Positions 42,891-51,407 of a DNA stretch of 64,000 nucleotides are shown one piece after another. Each line of letters begins with the position of its first letter. The stretch's first letter is position 1. The DNA is from Streptomyces caniscabiei (lineage in GTDB: Bacteria; Actinomycetota; Actinomycetes; Streptomycetales; Streptomycetaceae): positions 383,958-447,957 of the forward strand of contig NZ_JABXWI010000001.1 in NCBI RefSeq assembly GCF_014930365.1, read 5' to 3'. The notes beneath the pieces are model-generated. The model made no database searches. It saw nothing but the letters and a program-made list of their open reading frames with translations, and was not told the DNA's origin. The translations under genes were made by a program, and so were the position numbers.

Positions 42891-43307
42891 TCAGGCCTCC
42901 ATGGCCTCGCGGACGAGGGCCGTGTCGACGAACTGTTCGAAGCGGACGATGAGGCCGCCGCGCACGGTGAAGTGGTGGGCCACTCGGACGTGGATGTGCT
43001 TGCCCGTGGCCTTGTTGGTCGCGGTGTAGCGGGCCAGGACGACGACGTTCTCGCCGTCGACGACATAGGTGTCGTCGTGGGCGCTCCAGTCGTCCCAGTC
43101 CTGGCCGAGCTTCTCCATGACGTGGGAGGTGACGCCCTCGGGGGTGCGGTAGGTCCCGGCCAGGGGGAAGCCGGCCATCTCCGTCCACTCCACGTCGGGG
43201 GCGAGGGTGGCCCGCAGGGCGGCCAGGTCACGCGCCGCCGAGGCCAGGTACTGACGGCGTACGACGTCGGCGGGGGCGGTGGAGGTCGCGAAGTCGGTGG
43301 CGGTCAT
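42891..43307 (-). CDS. NTF2/SnoaL-like protein
   Basis: 138 residues from ATG 43307. A single NTF2-like cone fold: VRRQYLASAARDLAALRATL, DVEWTEMAGFPLAGTYRTPE, VVVLARYTATNKATGKHIHV, HHFTVRGGLIVRFEQFVDTA. It begins five bases after the MBL-fold gene stop and is translationally linked to it. NTF2-like proteins of this kind act as isomerase, cyclase or stress-detoxification enzymes; specific role unknown. Confidence 0.88.
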   Translation of the reverse strand: MTATDFATSTAPADVVRRQYLASAARDLAALRATLAPDVEWTEMAGFPLAGTYRTPEGVTSHVMEKLGQDWDDWSAHDDTYVVDGENVVVLARYTATNKATGKHIHVRVAHHFTVRGGLIVRFEQFVDTALVREAMEA

Positions 43308-43312
43308 CGGTG

Positions 43313-44119
43313 TCAGCCCCACTTCATCTCGCCCTTGGCGACCTTCGCGCCGATCTGCGCGGCGATCCGCATGCCGTTGTCGGGGTAGCGCCCGACGAGG
43401 GCCTCGGTCAGCGACGCGCCGTCGGCGGCCTTGTCCAGCTCCTCCTCGAAGGCGAGGAGGTACTCCCGGGTGGCGGCGATCGCGGAGGCGTCGGCGGCGG
43501 TGCCGGGCAGCCGGTGACCGGGTACGACCAGCTCCGGCTGGAGCGCGGCCATCTCGTCGAGCAGGTCGATCCAGGCGGCCCGGTCGTCCGGGGTGGGGGT
43601 GTCGGCGACCCAGACGTGCTCCTGCTGGAAGAGCAGGACACCGCCGAGCAGCGTGCGGGACTCGGCCTGCCACAGGTAGTGGCGGTCGGCCAGTGCGGCC
43701 GGACCGCCCTTGAGCTCGAAGCGGTGGCCCTCCAGGGTGAGGTCGCCGGTGAGCGGTTCGAGGTCGACCAGCCGGGTGGGCAGGTTGGCGCCGAGCGCCG
43801 CCCAGGCCTTGAGCTTGCCCTCGTAGGAGTGGTGGATGTGGTCGCTGACGAGCGGGGTGGCGACGAAGACCGCGTCGGGGAAGGCGTCGGCGATCACTTC
43901 GGCGCCGAAGTAGAAGTCGGGGTCGCCGTGGGAGACGAAGACGGTGGTCAGCTTCTTGCCGGAGTCCAGGATCTCGGCGGCCAGGCGGTGGCCGTCGGCA
44001 CGGGTGAACGCGGCGTCCACCAGCAGCGCCTCGTTCTCACCGGTGACGAGCGTGGCGGTCTTGTTCCTGCTGCCGGCCGGGAAGTCGAGGTCGAGGACCT
44101 TGTAGGACAGGGTGCTCAT
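43313..44119 (-). CDS. MBL-fold hydrolase (Vmh-like)
   Basis: 268 residues from ATG 44119 (AAGGAG upstream). A metallo-beta-lactamase fold: KTATLVTGENEALLVDAAFT, VFVSHGDPDFYFGAEVIADA, LVVPGHRLPGTAADASAI and TREYLLAFEEELDKAADG. The usual H-x-H-x-D-H is reduced to H-x-D-x-D-F, so one or two zinc ligands are missing; only the second site or a different metal set may remain. No signal peptide. It is the middle gene of a DsbA-MBL-NTF2 operon. Confidence 0.85.
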   Translation of the reverse strand: MSTLSYKVLDLDFPAGSRNKTATLVTGENEALLVDAAFTRADGHRLAAEILDSGKKLTTVFVSHGDPDFYFGAEVIADAFPDAVFVATPLVSDHIHHSYEGKLKAWAALGANLPTRLVDLEPLTGDLTLEGHRFELKGGPAALADRHYLWQAESRTLLGGVLLFQQEHVWVADTPTPDDRAAWIDLLDEMAALQPELVVPGHRLPGTAADASAIAATREYLLAFEEELDKAADGASLTEALVGRYPDNGMRIAAQIGAKVAKGEMKWG

Positions 44120-44185
44120 CGTCGTTGGCTCCTTGACGTGGGTGAACGAGCGGGGAGGGGAGGGGGAGGTGGGGACGGGGGAGGT

Positions 44186-44803
44186 TCAGTGGGTGCTCGC
44201 GGCCTTGAGGCGCGCGTCGATCTCGTCGGGGGTGCCGCGGCCGTGGGCCAGCTCGGTGACACGGTCGCCGTCGACGGCCAGGAAAGTGGGGAAGCCGGTG
44301 ACCCCGAGTGCGGCGGCGCGTCGGAAGTCGGCCTGGGCCGCCGCCTTCGTGCCGGGCGACTCGAAGGCGGTGACCACGGCGTCGGCGTCCAGTCCGGCGT
44401 CCTCGGCGATCTTCCGGTAGGTGGCCGGGTCGGAGAGGCTCAGGCCGTCGACGTAGAACACGCGCTGGAGTTCGACGGCGAATTCCGCGGCGCGGTCGGG
44501 GGCGGCGGCGCGGAGGGCGGCCAGACCGCGTGCGGCGGCCTCGGAGTCCATCACGAACGAGCCGTCCGCGATGAGCCGCTCGTACGCCTCGCCGAACTCG
44601 GCGCCGGTCAGCTGCGCGATCTCGGCGTTGGCGCCCTGGACGTAGCCGAACTCGCGGATCGGCACACGGCGCGAGCCGGTGAAGAGCCCGCCGGAGACCA
44701 CCTCGACGGGCAGGTCCGGGTGGCGGGCGACGACCTCGCTCAGGGTGCCGGAGAAACCGTGCGACCAACCGCAGTAGGCATCGAAGACATAGACCAGCTT
44801 CAT
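44186..44803 (-). CDS. DsbA-family thioredoxin-fold protein (CxxS)
   Basis: 205 residues from ATG 44803 (GAGGA upstream). A DsbA/FrnE-like oxidoreductase fold: MKLVYVFDAYCGWSHGFSGT with the active-site position C-G-W-S in place of C-x-x-C, an alpha-helical insert, and the cis-Pro loop ALGVTGFPTFLAVDGDRVTE. With one Cys it cannot form the usual intramolecular disulfide and may act as a monothiol isomerase or reductase, or on glutathione/mycothiol adducts. No signal peptide. First gene of the operon with the MBL and NTF2 genes. Confidence 0.9.
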   Translation of the reverse strand: MKLVYVFDAYCGWSHGFSGTLSEVVARHPDLPVEVVSGGLFTGSRRVPIREFGYVQGANAEIAQLTGAEFGEAYERLIADGSFVMDSEAAARGLAALRAAAPDRAAEFAVELQRVFYVDGLSLSDPATYRKIAEDAGLDADAVVTAFESPGTKAAAQADFRRAAALGVTGFPTFLAVDGDRVTELAHGRGTPDEIDARLKAASTH

Positions 44804-44866
44804 GGGAATCCTCGGCGAAGGCGTGGCGCCCGCCGGTTGCGAGCGACTCACCTGAGACAACAGTAA

Positions 44867-44878
44867 CTGACGCGTCAG
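44867..44878. promoter_or_regulatory. Palindrome upstream of DsbA-MBL-NTF2 operon
   Basis: A perfect 12-bp palindrome CTGACGCGTCAG lies 64 bases upstream of the DsbA-like start, in the only likely promoter region of the operon. It is a candidate operator; the regulator is not identified. Confidence 0.5.
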
Positions 44879-44950
44879 GTATTTCTCGGGGCGCGTGACG
44901 CCCGCCACATCGTCCGCCCGCCCCCGGGGTGACTGGGCCTGAACCCGCCC

Positions 44951-45454
44951 CTACGCGGCGGCGCCCGGCGTCCCGTCGGACGGCCGGGAGCCCTCCCGGT
45001 CCGAGGCCGGCCAGACGTACGGCAGGTCGTCCGGGTCGCCGGGGAAGCACGGGGCGTAGACGTCCGGGTCCTTGCGCAGCAGGGCCGAGCGGTGGCTGCG
45101 ATGGAAGGCGTCGTCGCCGAGCCAGGGCGGCAGTTCCCCGGCGGCGGCCAGTCGTGCCTGGTCACGTGTCCGCGCGCCGGGGCGGAACGTGGCGAAGTCG
45201 GCGAGCAGGGTGGTCGCGCAGCTGTCCTGACGGCCCTGCTCGCACCAGACCGCGCAGACCTCCAGGCCGTACCGGACCAGCGCCTCCTCGTACCCCGCCC
45301 ACATCCGTACGGCCGGATGCCTGCGCCACCCGTACCCCGGCACGGTGAGCCCGCGCAGCACCTGAAGCGCCTCGACCCGCTGTTTGCCGAGCCTGCGGCG
45401 GTCCAGGACCAGGGCCGAGGCGCGGAAGTCGGGATAGGGGAGGAAGGTCTGCAT
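44951..45454 (-). CDS. MSMEG_6728 family protein (Pyr_excise-like)
   Basis: 167 residues from ATG 45454. It opens with MQTFLPYPDFRASALVLDRR and RLGKQRVEALQVLRGL, the signature of the MSMEG_6728 family, which is distantly related to pyrimidine-dimer DNA glycosylases. Later features: HPAVRMWAGYEEALVRYGLE and PPWLGDDAFHRSHRSALLRK. Family members are cytoplasmic and of unproven function; DNA repair is an inference from the fold. It stands alone between unrelated genes. Confidence 0.88.
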   Translation of the reverse strand: MQTFLPYPDFRASALVLDRRRLGKQRVEALQVLRGLTVPGYGWRRHPAVRMWAGYEEALVRYGLEVCAVWCEQGRQDSCATTLLADFATFRPGARTRDQARLAAAGELPPWLGDDAFHRSHRSALLRKDPDVYAPCFPGDPDDLPYVWPASDREGSRPSDGTPGAAA

Positions 45455-45481
45455 GCGTCGCCCCCGGTGGTTGGGGATCGC

Positions 45482-46672
45482 TCACGGGGTGTGGCCGGGC
45501 GCGGTCGTCGCGCCCGGCACCACCGGGTACCCGCGTCCGGCGGGGTGAAGACCACGGGTGCGGACGCCCCGGCGGCGGGCGAGGTACAGGACGACCGCCG
45601 CGTAGAGGACGACCAGCGGGACGTCGACGGCCAGCATCAGCACGTCCATGTCGGCGGCCGTCTCGTCGGTGTCGAGGCCGCCGGCGATCGCGGCCATGAA
45701 GCCCATGGCGAGGAGGTTGTTGAGGACGTGCAGGGCGATCGCCGCCTCCAGGCCGCCCGTGCGGATGGTCAGCAGGCCCGCGACGAGGCCGAACACCACC
45801 AGGTCGACGAAGCCCCAGGGCGTCCCCCAGCCGTGCGCGGCGGCGAAGAGGACCGCCTGCGGTGCCACCGCGACCCACGGGGAGCGGAACCAGGCCCCGA
45901 CCGCCTGGGACAGCCAGCCGCGGAAGACGTACTCCTCGGCCGCGGCCTGGAAGGGGACGAGCAGACAGACGGCCGCCAGGCCGAGCAGGAACGGGGACAG
46001 CCCGGCCCAGGTCATCTCCGGCCCGCCTCCCGCGGGCTCGGGCAGGAGCAGGGAGATGCCCAGGATCGCCCCGGACACGGGCAGCGCCACCGCGAGGCAC
46101 AGCGCCAGCCAGCGCCACCGCAGCGCGCCCGTCACGGAGGAGACCGTGCCGGCCGGGCGGTGCTGCACCCATCGCGCTGCCAGCAGCACGACCGGGAGCA
46201 CCAGGGCGAGGGAGAGCAGGGCCAGGGCGGTGTCGCCGATCCCGCCCCACACGAGGTTGCCTGCGGCGTCGCGGGGGCGGTCGAGGACCGCGCCGACGAT
46301 CTCGCCGCCGACGAGCACGGCCACGGCGGCGAGGATCGCGCCGCCGAACACCACACCGGTCCCCACCACCGGCCGCCACCACCCTCGGGCCCCGGCCGCC
46401 ACCGCCATCCGGTGGTACGGGAGGGGCTGCGCCGGGGGCGCGGGGGCCGGGGGCGGATACCAGGGCGGGGCGGGGGCCGGGGGGCCGTAGGGGGCCGGGT
46501 TCCCGTACGGGGCGGGGGCCGGGGGGCCGTAGGGGGCCGGGTTCCCGTACGGGGCGGGGGCCGGGGGGCCGTAGGGGGCCGGGTTCCCGTACGGGGCGGG
46601 GTTCCCGTACGGGGTCGGTGGGGCCGGGTGGCGGGGAGGCTCGTCGGTGCCGGAGGGGTGACTCGTCGTCAT
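45482..46672 (-). CDS. CPBP-family intramembrane glutamic protease with PYGNPA repeats
   Basis: About 396 residues from ATG 46672 (ATG 46684 is possible). Residues 19-70 are a Pro/Tyr-rich tail of three APAPYGNPAPYGPP repeats and related units. Eight hydrophobic helices follow. The CPBP (Rce1-like) motifs are present: motif 1 FQAAAEEYVFRGWLSQAV (E-E-x3-R), motif 2 AVLFAAAHGWGTPWGF and motif 3 AIALHVLNNLLAMGF. It is a membrane protease or prenyl-protein peptidase-like enzyme; Streptomyces substrates are unknown. The disordered repeat tail probably faces the cytoplasm. Confidence 0.9.
   Translation of the reverse strand: MTTSHPSGTDEPPRHPAPPTPYGNPAPYGNPAPYGPPAPAPYGNPAPYGPPAPAPYGNPAPYGPPAPAPPWYPPPAPAPPAQPLPYHRMAVAAGARGWWRPVVGTGVVFGGAILAAVAVLVGGEIVGAVLDRPRDAAGNLVWGGIGDTALALLSLALVLPVVLLAARWVQHRPAGTVSSVTGALRWRWLALCLAVALPVSGAILGISLLLPEPAGGGPEMTWAGLSPFLLGLAAVCLLVPFQAAAEEYVFRGWLSQAVGAWFRSPWVAVAPQAVLFAAAHGWGTPWGFVDLVVFGLVAGLLTIRTGGLEAAIALHVLNNLLAMGFMAAIAGGLDTDETAADMDVLMLAVDVPLVVLYAAVVLYLARRRGVRTRGLHPAGRGYPVVPGATTAPGHTP
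46466..46616. repeat. 42-bp tandem repeat inside CPBP gene
   Basis: A G-rich unit of 42 bases (built from GGGGGCCGTAGGG-like and GTTCCCGTACGGGG-like parts) occurs about three times plus a partial copy, coding for PAPYGNPAPYGPPA on the minus strand. Copy number may vary between strains without breaking the frame. Confidence 0.85.
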
Positions 46673-46773
46673 GTCTCTCAGCATTCCGGTGGCGGGCGGC
46701 CCCCACGTCGCCCGTGGGCACGACCCGTCTCTCCAACCTGGGATAGGGACGGCCCCGGCAACGAACCGAAAGT

Positions 46774-48804
46774 ATGATCGACGCCATCATGGGGCTCCTA
46801 CGGAACTGGCTGCTGCCCGCGCTGTTGGCGATCGCCCAGTTGTCCTTCTGGCCGGGGCTCGCGCTCTCGCGCGGGCAGACGGTGGAGACGACGGCGCTCG
46901 TCGTGGGCCCGGCCGTGACCGTGGTGGCCGTCGCCGTCCTGGGGCTGCGCCGGCGCCACCCGGTCGCCACGGCGCTCGTCATCGACACCCTGCTGACCGC
47001 CGGGTTCGTCGTGCCGGACCGGGCGTTGGCGGCCGCGGCGGTGGCGGGCGTGGTCGCGCTGTACTCGGTGGCGGTGCGGCGTCCCGCCCGTACGGCCGTC
47101 CTCGTCGCGTCCGTGCTGGTCGCCACCGGAGTGGTCAGGGCGCTGCTGCTGTACGACTCGTCGGTCGACGTGGGCGGTGAGGCCCTGGCGAGTCTCGCGG
47201 TGTACGCGGGAACCGTGGGGGCCGGCCACAGCCGGCGCCGGTGGCTCGCCGGACGGCGGGCCGCCGAACGGGAGTTGGCGCGGGCGGAAGCCGTACGCGT
47301 CACCGCGGCGACCACGGAACGCCACCGGCTCGCCCGTGAACTCCACGACGTCAGCGCGCACCATCTGACCTCCGTGGTGGTCACCGCGAACGCCGCGCGC
47401 CACATCGGTGACCGCAACCCCCGACTCACCGCCGACGCGCTGCGGTTGGCGGCGGAGGCCGGGCGGGAGACCGTGGCCGCGCTGGACCGGCTCGTCGCGG
47501 TGATGCGGACCGCGGCGGCCGACGAGGAGAGCCCGCTCGCGGAGCGGGTGGCCGAACTCGCGGCGGGATGCGTACGCCTGGGCCAGCGCGTCGAGCTGGA
47601 CATCGCTCCCGGCGCGGCGGGCCTGACGGGTCCGGTGGCCGAGGCCGCCTTCGGCATCGCACGCGAGGCCCTCACCAACACACTGCGCTACGCCCCCGGC
47701 GCGACGGTACGCGTGGCGATCCGCGACTCCGACGACACCCTGAACGTCCTGGTGGAGGACGACGCGACCCCACCCCCGGCCACGGTCTCCACCACCGCGG
47801 GGGCCCCGAGCACCGGCACCGCCGTCGCGGCCCCCGCCACCGCCGACGCGGCGCGGGCCACGCAAGGCCTCGGCGGCGGGCGCGGGACCGCCGGTATGCG
47901 GGATCGGGCGCGGGGGGTCGGGGGGACGCTCGTGGTGGGGGCCCGGGGGGACGTCCCCGGGTGGGCGGTGCGGGCGCGGCTGCCGTGGCCGCCGTCCGGG
48001 GACGGCGTCAACTCGGCCCGGCCGCACTGGAGTTGGGCCGACACGGCGACCGTGCTGGCGCTGACCGCGCTCCCGGTCGTCGCCGTGCTCATCGAGCGGC
48101 CCGGCGCCACCGCCACGGCCTGCCTGCCCGCCCTCCTCCACGCGCTGCCGCTGCTGTGGCGGCGCCGGGCCCCCTGGACCGTGCTCCTCGCGGTGCTGGC
48201 CACCGCCTGGATCCCGGCGCTCTGCCTGGCGTTCGGGCTGCTGCCGGCGAACGTGGCGTGGGCGCTCACCATGGCGGGGGCCGGCGCGGAATGCGTGGCC
48301 CTGTACGCGGTGGCGGCCTTCGCGGGCCCGGCCGGCCGCACCTGGCCGGGGATCTGGCCGGTCGCCGCCGGTCTCGCGTCGACGACGGTCGCGCTGGGTC
48401 TGCTGGACGGCGCCGAGGCGGCCCGGGCGGAGGGCATCGGCCCCTGGTTCCACGTCTTCCTCGGCGTCCTCCTCACGCTGCCCCTGGCCCTGGTGACGGC
48501 CGGCGTGTGGGGCGCGGGCGTGTTCGTGCGCAGGCGTCGCGAGTACGTCACCCGGCGGGAGGACAGCCATCTGACGGCGGTGGTGTGGTCCGCCGTCATC
48601 GAGGCGCACGCCGAGCGGCAGCGGATCGCCGCCGAGTTGCGTCAGGCCGTGCTGCGCCACGCGCACGAGGTGGTGGCACACGCCGAACGCGACGACCTCG
48701 ACGGCGCCGCGGACCGGGCAAGAGCGGGCCTGGCCGCCATGCGCGAACTCCTGGCCGTACTGAAGGGGACGACCGAACCGCTGAACGGCACGACCGGCCC
48801 CTGA
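46774..48804 (+). CDS. Sensor histidine kinase with second degenerate kinase half
   Basis: 676 residues from ATG 46774. Residues 1-150: four to five membrane helices. Residues about 175-410: HisKA_3 with the phospho-acceptor His in ERHRLARELHDVSAHHLTSV and a HATPase domain (AFGIAREALTNTLRYAPGAT, GGGRGTAGMRDRARG). Then a second membrane block (about 425-590: TVLALTALPVVAVLIERPGA, LLTLPLALVTAGVWGAGVFV) and a C-terminal helix resembling a degenerate DHp domain (HAERQRIAAELRQAVLRHAH) without HATPase. It looks like two kinase-type sensors fused, the second catalytically dead. No response regulator is adjacent, so it is an orphan kinase. Confidence 0.88.
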   Translation: MIDAIMGLLRNWLLPALLAIAQLSFWPGLALSRGQTVETTALVVGPAVTVVAVAVLGLRRRHPVATALVIDTLLTAGFVVPDRALAAAAVAGVVALYSVAVRRPARTAVLVASVLVATGVVRALLLYDSSVDVGGEALASLAVYAGTVGAGHSRRRWLAGRRAAERELARAEAVRVTAATTERHRLARELHDVSAHHLTSVVVTANAARHIGDRNPRLTADALRLAAEAGRETVAALDRLVAVMRTAAADEESPLAERVAELAAGCVRLGQRVELDIAPGAAGLTGPVAEAAFGIAREALTNTLRYAPGATVRVAIRDSDDTLNVLVEDDATPPPATVSTTAGAPSTGTAVAAPATADAARATQGLGGGRGTAGMRDRARGVGGTLVVGARGDVPGWAVRARLPWPPSGDGVNSARPHWSWADTATVLALTALPVVAVLIERPGATATACLPALLHALPLLWRRRAPWTVLLAVLATAWIPALCLAFGLLPANVAWALTMAGAGAECVALYAVAAFAGPAGRTWPGIWPVAAGLASTTVALGLLDGAEAARAEGIGPWFHVFLGVLLTLPLALVTAGVWGAGVFVRRRREYVTRREDSHLTAVVWSAVIEAHAERQRIAAELRQAVLRHAHEVVAHAERDDLDGAADRARAGLAAMRELLAVLKGTTEPLNGTTGP

Positions 48805-48825
48805 CGCGAGCGGGGTGTCAGGGGC
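48797..48825. terminator. Hairpin between convergent genes
   Basis: GCCCCTGAC (containing the kinase stop TGA) pairs perfectly with GTCAGGGGC across an 11-base loop, between the kinase (+) and the DUF4287 gene (-). Confidence 0.65.
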
Positions 48826-48832
48826 GCCCGGT

Positions 48833-49042
48833 TCAGCCGGCCTGTTCGGCGAGCGTGTGGGCGACGAGCGCGTTGGCGTGGCCGTGCCCGAGACCGTGTT
48901 CGCTCTTGAGCCAGGCGACGAGTTCCATGTGCCGGCCCAACGGCGACGACCGGATCAGTTCCTTCCACTCCGCGATCGGACGGCCGTACTTCTTCTCGAT
49001 CGAGGGGAAATAGCCGGCGGGGCCCTTCACAGGTGCGGCCAT
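48833..49042 (-). CDS. DUF4287 domain protein
   Basis: 69 residues from ATG 49042. The whole protein is one DUF4287 domain: GPAGYFPSIEKKYGRPIAEW, KELIRSSPLGRHMELVAWLK, EHGLGHGHANALVAHTLAEQ. The conserved GHGHANALV segment is typical. Small helical cytoplasmic protein of unknown function, common in actinobacteria and often found near DUF5655 or stress genes. It stands alone. Confidence 0.88.
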   Translation of the reverse strand: MAAPVKGPAGYFPSIEKKYGRPIAEWKELIRSSPLGRHMELVAWLKSEHGLGHGHANALVAHTLAEQAG

Positions 49043-49168
49043 GGCGGTCGCGTCCCTTCCTCTCCCGGCCGAGCCTGTCCTGGCCCGGCCCCGGTCGGTC
49101 CTCGGCAGTCATGACCGGCGCCGACGGAAGAACTCATCGGCCTCCGGGAGTGATCCGGGCCACACCGG

Positions 49169-50257
49169 TCACTTCAGATCCTCGGCCGTGTAGTAGTCGC
49201 TGCCGAGCAGGACGTACTCGTAGTTGGACTTGTCGACGCTGATCGGCTGGAGGAGGTACGCGGGGACCGCCTTGACCCCGTTCTTGTACGCACGCCGGTT
49301 GTTCAGCTCGGGGGTGTCGCCGTTGAGGATGTCGTCGGCCATTTCCGCGGCCCGCTCGGCGAGTTGCCGGAGGTCCTTGTAGATGGTCTGCGACTGCTCG
49401 CCCGCGATGATCGACTTCACCGAGGCCAGTTCGGCGTCCTGGCCCGTGATGACGGGCAGGGGGTTGCCGGCGGTGCCGTAGCCGTCCGCCTTCAGGGCGT
49501 TGAGAACGCCGATGGAGATGCCGTCGTACGGCGAGAGGACCGCGTCGACCTTCTGGGTACGGTACGACTCGGCGAGGACCTCGGTCATCCGCTTCTGCGC
49601 GGTGGGCCCGTCCCACCGCAGGGTGGTGATGTCGGCCATGTCGGTCTGGCCGGACCGGACGACCAGCTGCTTGTTGTCCAGGTACGGCTGCAGGAGGTGC
49701 ATCGCGCCGTCGAAGAAGAACTTGGTGTTGTTGTCGTCGGGCGAGCCGGCGAACAGCTCGATGTTGAACGGGCCCTTGCCGTCCTCCAGGCCGAGCTTGT
49801 CGATGATGTGGCGGGCCTGGAGCCGGCCGACCTGCTCGTTGTCGAACGAGACGTAGTAGTCGACGTCCTTGGAGTTGAGGATGAGCCGGTCGTAGGAGAT
49901 CACCGGGATGTCCGCGGCGGCGGCCTGCTTGAGCACCCCGTTGAGCGCCTTGTTGTCGATGGCCGCGACGATGAGCGCGTCGACCCGCTGCTGGACCAGC
50001 TTCTCGATCTGCGCGACCTGCCGCTTCGGGTCGTCGTCGCCGTAGACAAGCTTGGCCTTGTACCCCTTGGCCTCGAGGTCGCTCACGACGCTCTTGCCGT
50101 CGGTGAGCCAGCGCTCGGAAGCCCGGGTCGGCATGGCGATACCGATCGTGCCGCCCCCGGAGCGGGCCTCGACCTCCGCGCCGCCGCAGGCGGACACGGT
50201 GAGAGCGAGGGAGGTCGCTCCGGCGAGGGCCGCGAGGGCGGCTCTACGGTTGCGCAT
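49169..50257 (-). CDS. ChvE/XylF-like sugar-binding lipoprotein
   Basis: 362 residues from ATG 50257. A lipoprotein signal (ALAALAGATSLALTVSACGG, lipobox Cys near residue 24) precedes a type I periplasmic-binding fold: TIGIAMPTRASERWLTDGKS, QRVDALIVAAIDNKALNGVL, VISYDRLILNSKDVDYYVSF, ELFAGSPDDNNTKFFFDGAM, DAVLSPYDGISIGVLNALKA, ITGQDAELASVKSIIAGEQS. It matches the multiple-monosaccharide (xylose, galactose, arabinose) binding proteins. The usual ATPase and permease genes are not next to it, so it must share them with another locus or act as a sensor. Confidence 0.92.
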   Translation of the reverse strand: MRNRRAALAALAGATSLALTVSACGGAEVEARSGGGTIGIAMPTRASERWLTDGKSVVSDLEAKGYKAKLVYGDDDPKRQVAQIEKLVQQRVDALIVAAIDNKALNGVLKQAAAADIPVISYDRLILNSKDVDYYVSFDNEQVGRLQARHIIDKLGLEDGKGPFNIELFAGSPDDNNTKFFFDGAMHLLQPYLDNKQLVVRSGQTDMADITTLRWDGPTAQKRMTEVLAESYRTQKVDAVLSPYDGISIGVLNALKADGYGTAGNPLPVITGQDAELASVKSIIAGEQSQTIYKDLRQLAERAAEMADDILNGDTPELNNRRAYKNGVKAVPAYLLQPISVDKSNYEYVLLGSDYYTAEDLK

Positions 50258-50690
50258 GGTGATCGTTTCCCGTTCTGGTGGTCGTGGGGGTGGCTGACAG
50301 CGCGCCGGATGACCGCGGGCGGGCGGCGGAGCTGGGCGTTCGGGTGGTCCCGGGAAGCAACCGCACGGCGACCCCGCGAACGGCGCGGGGCCGCCGAGGT
50401 CGTCGGGGGCTCGCCGCGCACCGGCCGTTCCGGCCCCACCACCGGAACGCACCGTCACACGGGTCGTGCCGCGTCACGGCACTCCGACCACATAGGCGCT
50501 GATTTCGGTGATACGCGGGCACGGACCTTCAACCGTTCGAAATCTCGTCACATGGTCGGCATGATGGCGAGACATTAGGAGGGTATGTGCAGGGTGTCAA
50601 CGGAACGAACACGATTGATTGCGGAAACGCGTGGGGCGGGTGGGGCGGGAGTGCCGTGCGCCGTCGGGGCGGCGCACCGGGTGCCGCTGG
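50258..50690. other. Intergenic region upstream of sugar-binding lipoprotein
   Basis: About 430 bases with no gene. At 50528-50541 TTCAACCGTTCGAA is a partly symmetric motif, a candidate site for a sugar-responsive (ROK or LacI-type) regulator of the downstream minus-strand gene. The right half is also the 3' flank of the deacetylase gene. Confidence 0.45.
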
Positions 50691-51407
50691 TCAGGGGCGG
50701 TAGGCGGCGCGGTTGTGGTACGTGACCTTGCCGGCGGCGAGCTTGGTGGGGGCGAAGAGCTGGTCGACCGTGACGAAGTGGAAGCCGCGGGCCGTGAGGG
50801 CCTTGATGATGCCCGGCACCGCGTCGACCGTCGTCCGGTGGATGTCGTGCATCAGGACGATGTCGCCGGGCCTGGTCTCCGCGTTGACGTACTTGACGAG
50901 CCGCGCCGAGTCCTTGTACTTCCAGTCGAGGGTGTCGACGCTCCAGTGCACCAGCGGGCGCCCGGCGGCCGACCGGACGGTCGCGTTGTGGGCGCCGTAG
51001 GGGGCACGGAAGGTGGTCGGCTTCTTGCCGGTCGCCTGCTTGATGGCCGTGTCGGTGCGGGAGAGCTGCGACTTGACCTTGGCGGCGCTGAGCTTGGTCA
51101 GATTCGCGTGGTCCCAGCTGTGGTTGCCTATCTGATGGCCGGCCTGCGACGCGGCGCGCATCGTCGCCGGGTTCTTCTGGACGTTCGTGCCGACGGCGTA
51201 GAACGTGGCTCTGACGTTCCTGTCGTTCAGGAGGCCCAGCAGCCGCTGGGTGTCCTTGACCGGCCCGTCGTCGAAGGTCAGGGCGACGCACTTCACCTTG
51301 CGGCAGTCGACGGCCTGGGGGGCGGCGGAGGCTGATGTGGCGGTGCCGACGAGTGTGGTGGCGCACAGGGCTGACGTGACGGCCGAGATGACGAGGCGAC
51401 GTTGCAT
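50691..51407 (-). CDS. Secreted polysaccharide deacetylase (NodB domain)
   Basis: 238 residues from ATG 51407 (GGAGGAT upstream). Signal peptide MQRRLVISAVTSALCATTLV...ASA. The NodB catalytic motifs are complete: MT1 ALTFDDGPVKDTQRLLGLL (catalytic Asp and metal Asp), MT2 GHQIGNHSWDHANLTKLSA (H-x3-H), MT3 TTFRAPYGAHNATVRSAAG, MT4 DTLDWKYKDS and MT5 IVLMHDIHRTTVDAVPGI. It removes acetyl groups from peptidoglycan or chitin-type GlcNAc polymers outside the cell. Monocistronic. Confidence 0.95.
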   Translation of the reverse strand: MQRRLVISAVTSALCATTLVGTATSASAAPQAVDCRKVKCVALTFDDGPVKDTQRLLGLLNDRNVRATFYAVGTNVQKNPATMRAASQAGHQIGNHSWDHANLTKLSAAKVKSQLSRTDTAIKQATGKKPTTFRAPYGAHNATVRSAAGRPLVHWSVDTLDWKYKDSARLVKYVNAETRPGDIVLMHDIHRTTVDAVPGIIKALTARGFHFVTVDQLFAPTKLAAGKVTYHNRAAYRP

